A stretch of DNA of 28,454 bases from positions 1 through 28,454 of the forward strand of contig DGXE01000010.1 of the NCBI GenBank assembly GCA_002395525.1, read 5' to 3'. Origin of the DNA: Ruminococcus sp. UBA4240 (GTDB lineage Bacteria > Bacillota > Clostridia > Oscillospirales > Ruminococcaceae). Made by a program: the position numbers and the translations under genes. The notes below the pieces were generated by a model, which was not told the DNA's origin, did not search any database, and saw only the letters and a list, made by a program, of their open reading frames with translations. Below are positions 23,294-28,454 of the stretch, piece by piece; the first letter of the stretch is position 1, and each line of letters begins with the position of its first letter.

Positions 23294-24406
23294 ATGATCT
23301 ATCTTGACTATGCAGCAAATACACCTGCGGCATCTCAGGTACTGGAGGAATATGTGAGCTGCGAGCAGACATATATTGCAAATCCCAACTCTGCCCATCC
23401 CTTGGGGGCTGCGGCACGTCAGAAGCTGGCGGAGGTCACGGACAGGATAGGGGCAGAGCTCGGTATCGACGGAGCTGGCATCATCTATACATCAGGTGCC
23501 AGCGAAGCCAATAATACAGCCATAAAGGGCATTGCCGCAGCAGGCAGGGGGCGGCACATAGTTTCCACTCCACTGGAGCACCCCTCCGTCAGCGCACCCT
23601 TGGGCTTTCTGCAGGAGCAGGGCTGGGAGATAGACTATGCTGACATCGGCACAGACGGGAAGATCAATGTGGAGCACCTGAAAAGCCTGGTGAGAGAGGA
23701 TACTGTCCTGATAGCTGTCACTGCGGTGGACAGTGAGCTTGGCACGGTGCAGCCCATAGCTGAGATAGCAGAGATAAAAAAGCAAAGTCCCGGCTGCGTC
23801 CTTCATGTGGATGCAACACAGGCCATAGGCAAGATACCCTTTTCCTTTGAAGGTATCGACACTGTGTCCTTTGCAGCCCACAAGTTCTATGGCCCCAACG
23901 GCATAGGTGTATTGTATAAAAGCCGCTCTGTTAAAATGGAGCCCCTTATCCACGGGGGCGGAGCAAATCCATACCGCAGCGGCACACCTGCCCTTGCCCT
24001 TGTCTCTTCCCTTGGGAAAGCCCTCAGCATCTCCCTTGACAGCCTGCCGGAGCGGTATGCATATGTAAAGCAGATGAATGAACATCTCAGAGCCCGGCTG
24101 GGGACATATCCTGCTGTGGTCATCAACAGCCCCGCTGATGCGGTGCCCCATATATTGAATGTCAGCGTTTCCGGGGTGAAGGGGACGAGGTTCAGGGATG
24201 CACTGGCAGAGCTTGGGGTGTGCGTTTCCGTAAGGTCAGCGTGCTCCACGGACGGTGCCCCCTCAAAGGCGGTCTATGCCGTCAGCGGGGACAGGAGAAA
24301 CGCCCTCTCCTCCTGGCGTATAAGCCTCAGCCACCTGACGACAGAGGACGAGATCAATGAGTTCTTAAAGGCTTTTGACACCTGCTACAAAAGGCTTGTG
24401 GGGTGA
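23294..24406 (+). CDS. Cysteine desulfurase (NifS/IscS family)
   Basis: A PLP enzyme of 370 residues that converts cysteine to alanine and passes on the persulfide sulfur. The start MIYLDYAANTP is typical. H96 in LEHPSV stacks on PLP, and K197 in FAAHKFYGPNG forms the Schiff base. The mobile loop holds the catalytic C317 in RSACSTDGAPSKAV. GGGGAGGG lies just before the ATG. The frame is open further upstream, but that part lies within mnmA. Adjacent to mnmA, it is probably the dedicated donor for s2U34, as YrvO is in B. subtilis, rather than the iron-sulfur enzyme. No iscU-type scaffold is near. The run of plus-strand genes ends here at a hairpin. Confidence 0.95.
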   Translation: MIYLDYAANTPAASQVLEEYVSCEQTYIANPNSAHPLGAAARQKLAEVTDRIGAELGIDGAGIIYTSGASEANNTAIKGIAAAGRGRHIVSTPLEHPSVSAPLGFLQEQGWEIDYADIGTDGKINVEHLKSLVREDTVLIAVTAVDSELGTVQPIAEIAEIKKQSPGCVLHVDATQAIGKIPFSFEGIDTVSFAAHKFYGPNGIGVLYKSRSVKMEPLIHGGGANPYRSGTPALALVSSLGKALSISLDSLPERYAYVKQMNEHLRARLGTYPAVVINSPADAVPHILNVSVSGVKGTRFRDALAELGVCVSVRSACSTDGAPSKAVYAVSGDRRNALSSWRISLSHLTTEDEINEFLKAFDTCYKRLVG

Positions 24407-24439
24407 ATGGATCCCATTAAAGACCGGAGGATAAAAGAA

Positions 24440-24472
24440 AAGGCTGCATGACCGATATGGTCGTGCAGCCTT
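24440..24472 (+). terminator. Strong hairpin terminator after the desulfurase gene, possibly bidirectional
   Basis: A 14-bp stem pairs AAGGCTGCATGACC (24440-24453) with GGTCGTGCAGCCTT (24459-24472) around a GATAT loop. On the plus strand the single non-Watson-Crick pair is a U-G wobble, so the RNA stem is continuous. The tail TTGTTC is short. On the minus strand the same site is followed by TTTCTTTTATCC, a better U-tract, with one A-C mismatch in the stem. It therefore probably ends both the plus-strand run and the minus-strand TerB_N gene, whose stop lies 27 bases away. Confidence 0.8.
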
Positions 24473-24499
24473 GTTCAATACAAATTTACGTGTGTCTTA

Positions 24500-26062
24500 T
24501 CAAGATAATTGCATTTGTTCTTTTTTACTCAACAATTTTTGCTTCCGCTCATTAAACTCCAACACCAATGATTGTATACCCCCTGCTGAATAGAATGTGA
24601 TGGCTTGGTCGCATATACGAATCGCATTATCATAGTCCTTTTCTTTTTCATATATTATGGCAAGCCTTTTAAATGCGGGGATATTAGCATAAAAAGGTCT
24701 AATATCAGATAATTCCTTTTGTTTTTCTTCATGAGACAACCATTGATATGATAAAATCTTATTCTTTTCATCTTCGATATATATTCGCTGCATTTCGGGT
24801 AGTTTTGAAATATCATCCTTACAGTATTCAATGCATTTATCTAAATATTTCCTGTCAAGGTTTCTATACTTGTAATAAAAATCCTGTATAGCAATTGAAG
24901 CGAAATGTTGATTGAGAGAGTTGTTCCGTGCTGCATTATAAGCATTTATCAGTTGTTGTTCCTGCACATCATCAAAAGTAAGAACTTCATTTGACTTTTT
25001 CATTGTTGAGGGCTGCTTGACTTCAGGGAGCTTCTCACCATTCTTCCTTTTTTCTGCCAATTGTTGTTTAACATCCTCATATGTTTTATCTAAAAGATCA
25101 TAGATGTTCTTCTTCAGCATGAATGAGGAAAGCAATGAAGGCACTTTTATCGATTTATCCCTTATTGATATATTTGCAAAGATGGGTGTTTCCTCCATTT
25201 GGAGTTTGTTGAATTCCGATACCTTAATTAACTTATTCCACGGAATAGTATCAGCTTTATAAATCTTATTTATATTTGAGGATAGTGTAGTCAAAAATAA
25301 ATCAGGATACTTCTTGATATAGTTATCCTTTTTAAACTCAAAGGCTTTAGCCATTCTTACTACATCATCGCCAGAAAGGGGTAACCCCATAGAATATTTG
25401 CACAATAAAAACAGATTTGGAGAAAAGCAGTATTCATATTCCTTGTCCAGCGAATTCATAAACTTCTGAACAATATCTGCTCTTTGCCTTTGCAGACATG
25501 TTAAAATTATGGCATTTGCAGTATAAGTCTGGAACGATTTATTCGGATGAGCATCACGAAGTTTGAGAATTAAATCTATAGCTTCCGCATAATTGTCCGT
25601 CAATAAGTAACGTTCAAGTCCATAATACAGTAAAAAAACATATCCAATGTCTATTGTGTTATCATAGGGATTTGCAAGAAACTTCCAATAAACGCCGCGC
25701 TGCTCTGGCGTTAATTCTTTATATGTTGGGAAATATGGAGGCCTTTCGACATTCTCGCTCAAATCAGATATAGGAAGCCCCATATAAATCAAACTTGGTT
25801 CTTCGGCTGTCTCGAAGGAGATAGTCACTGTTATTCCTTGAACGCTTACGGTTCTTGTGTTATTTGAAGGAGACGGAAAATAGTTTTTACTATTACCGTC
25901 TCCCACCCACAAGAAATTCTGAACATCAGGGTGTATCTTGAGAATGGGTGTACTCGGTTGCAATCCTGCATTTCTTACATAAATAGCAGTACTACCAGTA
26001 TTATTAGAAGTATGATTATTCTCTTGTTTATCACGTCCAAACAGTTTGCTCAATAATCCCAT
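24500..26062 (-). CDS. TerB_N-domain protein, AT-rich accessory gene
   Basis: A 520-residue soluble protein. Residues about 105-155 (PPYFPTYKELTPEQRGVYWKFL, then DIGYVFLLYYGLERYL) match the TerB_N domain, which usually accompanies TerB/TerB_C in tellurite-resistance-like and DNA-linked stress or defence proteins. No clear TerB domain follows. The end (about 470-505, AFKRLAIIYEKEKDYDNAIRICDQAI) looks like a TPR. The start MGLLSKLFGR is set by CGAGGAGGA upstream (plus-strand CCTCCT 26070-26075). Hand counts of two 60-base lines inside it give 43% and 23% GC, against 67% for a line in the desulfurase gene. Together with hairpins at both ends this suggests later acquisition. Domain call likely; function unknown. 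Confidence 0.85.
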   Translation of the reverse strand: MGLLSKLFGRDKQENNHTSNNTGSTAIYVRNAGLQPSTPILKIHPDVQNFLWVGDGNSKNYFPSPSNNTRTVSVQGITVTISFETAEEPSLIYMGLPISDLSENVERPPYFPTYKELTPEQRGVYWKFLANPYDNTIDIGYVFLLYYGLERYLLTDNYAEAIDLILKLRDAHPNKSFQTYTANAIILTCLQRQRADIVQKFMNSLDKEYEYCFSPNLFLLCKYSMGLPLSGDDVVRMAKAFEFKKDNYIKKYPDLFLTTLSSNINKIYKADTIPWNKLIKVSEFNKLQMEETPIFANISIRDKSIKVPSLLSSFMLKKNIYDLLDKTYEDVKQQLAEKRKNGEKLPEVKQPSTMKKSNEVLTFDDVQEQQLINAYNAARNNSLNQHFASIAIQDFYYKYRNLDRKYLDKCIEYCKDDISKLPEMQRIYIEDEKNKILSYQWLSHEEKQKELSDIRPFYANIPAFKRLAIIYEKEKDYDNAIRICDQAITFYSAGGIQSLVLEFNERKQKLLSKKEQMQLS

Positions 26063-26097
26063 CTTATATCCTCCTCGTAAAGTATATTTTACCAGTC

Positions 26098-26141
26098 TGT
26101 CGAAATGATTCGGATTTCTACAAATCGGAGGCATTTCGACA
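26098..26141. repeat. Long interrupted palindrome upstream of the TerB_N gene
   Basis: Perfect 10-base arms TGTCGAAATG (26098-26107) and CATTTCGACA (26132-26141) enclose an inner GATTT/AAATC pair around CTAC. It lies 35 bases before the TerB_N start, where an operator or part of the promoter region could be, and directly next to the hairpin at 26146-26172. It could be an operator, an attachment-like junction, or an RNA hairpin in the leader. Confidence 0.75.
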
Positions 26142-26145
26142 AACA

Positions 26146-26172
26146 CAGCCCCCGCCTGTATGGTGGGGGCTG
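26146..26172 (-). terminator. Hairpin after the MshEN/CheX gene
   Basis: CAGCCCCC (26146-26153) pairs with GGGGGCTG (26165-26172), 8 bp, extended by two more pairs beyond one mismatch on the minus strand, with loop ATACA. It lies 14 bases past the stop of the minus-strand MshEN/CheX gene and is followed by TGTTTGTC, a short U-rich tail. It would separate that gene from the TerB_N gene downstream. Confidence 0.7.
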
Positions 26173-26186
26173 AACGTTACAGAGAG

Positions 26187-27062
26187 TTACTGTATCACGC
26201 TGAAATTGACCGTGCCGAAGGGGTATACCAGGGATATGCGGCGTACATTGCCCTTGAAGGTGATGTCCCTGCCGTATTCCTGGGGGTCGATGTTGACTAT
26301 GGCGGAATACTCATCGGATACATTCACTGCATAGAGCCCGTCGTGAAGGTTAAGGAACTCTCCGTTTGCCGCATCGGTCATCTCGTCGGAATCGGAGAGG
26401 GTCTCCCCTGCAAAGCGGGAGGCAAATGCAGTATAGGCGCTGTCGGGAGCATCAAATACAATAGTTGATTCCAGTGCCCCGTGTGTCTTCTGATATGCAC
26501 AGCGCCCCGTGTGGAGCACAGGCAGGGAATCCGGTGTGAGGGGCACGAAGTCATCCCCCACAAAGCGGATAAGGTTCTTGAAGAGCAAGGTCACATAATC
26601 TGTGAGTATTGTCTGCTGAGGAAGCCCGTCAAGCTTGAAGAAAGCCGTTACGATCTCATTTACCTTGTTGCCTGTCTTCTCGGCAAAGTCAATGTCGGTA
26701 AGGCTGTTTTCCAGCTTGTAGTTGAAAAGGGCATCGGCAAACTGTGCATTGGTCATATAGCCGCTGTCCACAAGCACCTGACCCAGCTGCAGATGGGCAA
26801 GCCCCTGCTGCTTTAAAAGCTCATTCACCTGAGCCTCGGTCATATAGCCCATATCAACGGCGATGTCGCCTATCCTTTTATCCACCTTCTGCTGCTGCAT
26901 ATGCACCATATCCACCTGCTCGGGTGTCATGTACCCGGCGTTGATGGCAAGCACGCCCAGCTTAGCCCTTGTCTGGCTCTGGCGTGCCAGGGCATCGGAA
27001 AGCTGATCTGTGGTAACAAGACCATGGTTGAGAAGATAATTGCCAAAAAACTGTGAAAACAT
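26187..27062 (-). CDS. MshEN-like repeat plus CheX-like phosphatase protein
   Basis: A 291-residue soluble protein with two parts. The N-terminal half holds four repeats of the form GxxLxxxGxMTxxQxxxxLxxQ, starting near residues 7, 36, 65 and 94, resembling MshEN (T2SSE_N) modules, some of which bind cyclic di-GMP. The C-terminal half (about 150-290) looks like CheX/CheC: it has the E-x-x-N pair as E235 and N238 in NGEFLNLHDG, the residues that CheC/CheX/FliY use to dephosphorylate CheY-P. It lies 12 bases after a CheY-like gene on the same strand, so CheY is its probable partner. The CheX assignment is good by motif and context; cyclic di-GMP binding is only inferred. Confidence 0.8.
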   Translation of the reverse strand: MFSQFFGNYLLNHGLVTTDQLSDALARQSQTRAKLGVLAINAGYMTPEQVDMVHMQQQKVDKRIGDIAVDMGYMTEAQVNELLKQQGLAHLQLGQVLVDSGYMTNAQFADALFNYKLENSLTDIDFAEKTGNKVNEIVTAFFKLDGLPQQTILTDYVTLLFKNLIRFVGDDFVPLTPDSLPVLHTGRCAYQKTHGALESTIVFDAPDSAYTAFASRFAGETLSDSDEMTDAANGEFLNLHDGLYAVNVSDEYSAIVNIDPQEYGRDITFKGNVRRISLVYPFGTVNFSVIQ

Positions 27063-27074
27063 TCTTTATCCCCC

Positions 27075-27446
27075 TTACCTGCTGACCTTGTTAATCAGCA
27101 TTTCAAGCTGTGCATCGGAAATGGGCTTCTGAAGGAAATCGAAGGCACCTGCGGTGATAGCCTCCTTCAGGTTCTCCTGTGTGCCCACGGAGGATGCCAT
27201 AACCACCCTTGCCTTGGGATCCTCCGCCAGAATGGCTTTGAGCGCCTCTACGCCTGTCATTTTGGGCATAACTATATCCATAAGCACCAGATCAGGGCGC
27301 TCCTTCTTGAACATCTCAACTGCCTGTTCGCCGTCGGTGGCTTCGCTTATGCTTTCAACACCGCATTTGTTGAGGACTGCGGAGAGCTTTTTCCTTACAA
27401 ACATTGAATCGTCACAGATAAGGACTTTCAGTGATTCTGCGGACAT
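27075..27446 (-). CDS. CheY-like single-domain response regulator
   Basis: A 123-residue receiver domain with no output domain. The acidic pocket is D12 and D13 (ICDDSMFVR) and the phospho-acceptor is D57 in LVLMDIVMP. The switch residue Ser lies in VVMASSVG, and the conserved lysine is in FLQKPIS. All required residues are intact, so it should be phosphorylated by some histidine kinase; none is in this window. I chose the ATG at 27444-27446 because AAAGGAGT lies upstream. An earlier in-frame ATG at 27485 is preceded by no such site. It is the first gene of a two-gene unit with the MshEN/CheX protein, a natural target and phosphatase pair. Confidence 0.94.
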   Translation of the reverse strand: MSAESLKVLICDDSMFVRKKLSAVLNKCGVESISEATDGEQAVEMFKKERPDLVLMDIVMPKMTGVEALKAILAEDPKARVVMASSVGTQENLKEAITAGAFDFLQKPISDAQLEMLINKVSR

Positions 27447-27474
27447 GACTATTACTCCTTTACTGTGGGGCTGA

Positions 27475-27614
27475 TGTACAGACACCTGCCCACTTTTTGT
27501 CGTAGTATAATTATAAGATTTTTTTCAGTTCAACAAATGTACAAAATATGAATAAATTGTAATATTTACTATTTTTCTTAACTCGTGTACATAAATGTTG
27601 AAAATATTTGTACA
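27475..27614. promoter_or_regulatory. Cluster of four TGTACA palindromes in the cheY/proS spacer
   Basis: TGTACA occurs at 27475-27480, 27538-27543, 27586-27591 and 27609-27614. The second lies just upstream of the proposed cheY-type promoter, and the first lies in its leader. The sequence is AT-rich here, and a fixed 6-base word is expected about 0.03 times in 140 random bases, so four copies suggest binding sites for a regulator. No such regulator gene is nearby. Confidence 0.5.
27504..27533 (-). promoter_or_regulatory. Possible promoter of the CheY-like gene unit
   Basis: On the minus strand, TTGAAC (plus 27528-27533), 18 bases, then TATACT (plus 27504-27509). An overlapping TATAAT (plus 27510-27515) is a better -10 but has no good -35 at normal spacing. 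A T/A-rich tract lies between. The exact choice is uncertain. Confidence 0.5.
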
Positions 27615-27687
27615 ATATATACATTTAAAACCTGGCTCACCCTCTTTCATAAAGGGTCAAAGCCTTGAAAAAAACAGTCCCAAACAC
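27615..27687. other. Remaining part of the cheY/proS spacer
   Basis: About 70 AT-rich bases with no gene. A short inverted repeat ACCCT/AGGGT (27639-27643 and 27653-27657) is the only structure. A 67-codon open frame that crosses it and the promoter has no ribosome binding site or recognisable product, so I do not call it. Confidence 0.45.
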
Positions 27688-27716
27688 TTGAAAAATAGAA
27701 ACATATATGGTAAAAT
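27688..27716 (+). promoter_or_regulatory. Promoter of the small membrane protein-proS unit
   Basis: TTGAAA (27688-27693), a 17-base spacer, then TAAAAT (27711-27716), preceded by TGG (extended -10). Transcription would start near 27723. The leader of about 80 bases contains the hairpin at 27730-27776. Confidence 0.75.
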
Positions 27717-27729
27717 AAGCATTAGTCAT

Positions 27730-27776
27730 AAACAGGCGGGGGGACAGGCTGTGCAGCACAGCTCCCTGACCTGTTT
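27730..27776 (+). promoter_or_regulatory. Structured leader hairpin before the small protein-proS unit
   Basis: Nested pairing: AAACAGG (27730-27736) with CCTGTTT (27770-27776); GGGA (27741-27744) with TCCC (27763-27766); and GCTGTG (27748-27753) with CACAGC (27757-27762) around a CAG loop. No T-run follows, and there is no T-box motif or specifier-type stem, so it is not a recognised tRNA-sensing riboswitch. It could stabilise the transcript or regulate translation. Confidence 0.55.
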
Positions 27777-27803
27777 GAGGAAAGATGCTGTGAGGTGATG
27801 GGT

Positions 27804-27998
27804 ATGGGCGGTATTGCGGCGATGCTTGGGGCTTTAGGAGCTATGGCAGCCATATATGTGCTCATGCTCATGCTGCCGAAGCTGGCGGCATTCGTTGACA
27901 GGCTGTTTAAAAACGCCCCGGACTACGGGCAGCAGCCCGTAGATTCCCCCGACAGCACAAATACATCAGATGAAAGCAAGGAGAACAGTGATGGCTAA
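27804..27998 (+). CDS. Small single-pass membrane protein
   Basis: A 64-residue protein of unknown function. A hydrophobic helix spans roughly residues 3-26 (AAMLGALGAMAAIYVLMLML), followed by a short amphipathic stretch and a hydrophilic tail rich in Asp, Ser and Asn. I chose ATG 27804 because GAGGTG (27792-27797) lies 6 bases before it; the ATG at 27798 and GTG at 27795 would overlap that site. Its stop overlaps the proS start by 8 bases (27991-27998), so the two are translationally coupled. It is short but supported by promoter, site and overlap. Confidence 0.7.
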   Translation: MGGIAAMLGALGAMAAIYVLMLMLPKLAAFVDRLFKNAPDYGQQPVDSPDSTNTSDESKENSDG

Positions 27999-28454
27999 GG
28001 AAAAAATGGTGGAGCAGATAACCTCCATGGATGAGGATTTTGCCAAGTGGTACACCGACATATGCAAAAAGGCGGAGCTGGTGGAGTACACCAGTGTCAA
28101 GGGCTGTATGGTCATACGCCCCTACGGCTATGCCATATGGGAAAATATACAGCACATACTTGACGGGATGTTCAAGGAGACAGGCCACGAGAACGTTTGT
28201 ATGCCCATGTTCATCCCTGAGAGCCTTTTGCAGAAGGAAAAGGATCATATAGAGGGCTTTGCCCCCGAGGTGGCATGGGTAACATACGGCGGCAACGAAA
28301 AGCTGGAGGAGCGCCTTTGCGTGCGCCCCACCTCCGAGACCCTCTTCTGTGAGCACTATGCAAATATCGTCCATTCCTACAGGGATCTGCCCAAGCTGTA
28401 CAACCAGTGGGTATCCGTTGTAAGATGGGAAAAGACCACCCGCCCCTTCCTGCG
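27991..28454 (+). CDS. proS: Prolyl-tRNA synthetase, eukaryote/archaeal type (N-terminal part)
   Basis: The first 154 residues are present; the gene runs off the right edge. It charges tRNA-Pro with proline in the cytoplasm. MAKEKMVEQITSMDEDFAKW and VKGCMVIRPYGYAIWENIQ belong to the short ProS type 3 (archaeal/eukaryote-like, found in many Firmicutes) rather than the E. coli type with an editing insertion. Class II motif 2 is entered at VRPTSETLFCEHYA and RWEKTTRPFL. AAGGAG precedes the ATG, which lies in the end of the small membrane protein gene. Expression probably comes from the promoter at 27688-27716. Confidence 0.96.
   Translation, partial: MAKEKMVEQITSMDEDFAKWYTDICKKAELVEYTSVKGCMVIRPYGYAIWENIQHILDGMFKETGHENVCMPMFIPESLLQKEKDHIEGFAPEVAWVTYGGNEKLEERLCVRPTSETLFCEHYANIVHSYRDLPKLYNQWVSVVRWEKTTRPFL

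Noticed and set aside
24500..26062. Transposase or other mobile-element gene in the AT-rich segment
   Set aside because: The protein has a TerB_N-like region and TPR-like end, no transposase or integrase motif, and no target-site duplication was found.
27723..27803. T-box riboswitch for proS
   Set aside because: No AGGGTGG-type T-box sequence, specifier stem or terminator/antiterminator pair is visible.

Overview
The window looks like a chromosomal segment of a Gram-positive anaerobe of the Clostridia, most likely a Ruminococcus-like member of the Oscillospiraceae. The evidence is the Firmicutes-type str operon, AGGAGG-type ribosome binding sites, recD2 with the U32 tRNA-hydroxylation protein and mltG side by side, a eukaryote/archaeal-type ProS, and a secreted GH26 mannanase-type lipoprotein. 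This assignment is inferred from gene content and style. Most coding DNA is GC-rich, while the 24.5-26.1 kb gene and several spacers are clearly AT-richer.

Layout. Positions 1-3480 hold the translation operon rpsL-rpsG-fusA-tuf on the minus strand, under a near-perfect extended -10 promoter, with a strongly folded rpsL-rpsG spacer. tsaD (minus) follows. From a divergent promoter at about 4.82 kb, almost everything to 24.4 kb is a co-oriented plus-strand run: tmk, a membrane protein, a DJ-1 protein, a 5-formyl-THF cyclo-ligase, a small DUF3592-like protein, mltG, a U32 protein (trhP-like), recD2, comF, a pyridoxine/pyridoxamine kinase, trmL, degV, an unrecognised 431-aa protein, a PP2C phosphatase, a D,D-carboxypeptidase, a serine hydrolase, a GH26 lipoprotein, mnmA and a cysteine desulfurase. 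Many genes overlap by 1-13 bases, as in operons. A hairpin at 24.45 kb closes the run. The minus-strand block that follows has an AT-rich TerB_N-domain gene, a MshEN-repeat/CheX-like protein and a CheY response regulator. Facing away from it are a small membrane protein and proS, which runs off the end.

Functional themes. (1) Translation and tRNA modification recur: S12, S7, EF-G, EF-Tu, TsaD (t6A37), TrhP-like U32 (ho5U34), TrmL (Nm34), MnmA (s2U34) with an adjacent cysteine desulfurase as likely sulfur donor, and ProS. (2) Envelope: MltG, a D,D-carboxypeptidase and a penicillin-binding-fold serine hydrolase. (3) Signalling: a PP2C phosphatase, and a CheY + MshEN/CheX pair that could form a small phospho-relay sensing module.

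Most interesting non-gene signals: three arrays of exactly four 7-base units (GA(A/G)GCAA at 15473 and 19019; TGTACA(C/T) at 19148), four separate TGTACA palindromes between cheY and proS, and a three-way-junction fold between rpsL and rpsG. No CRISPR array, insertion sequence, rRNA, tRNA or T-box was seen.
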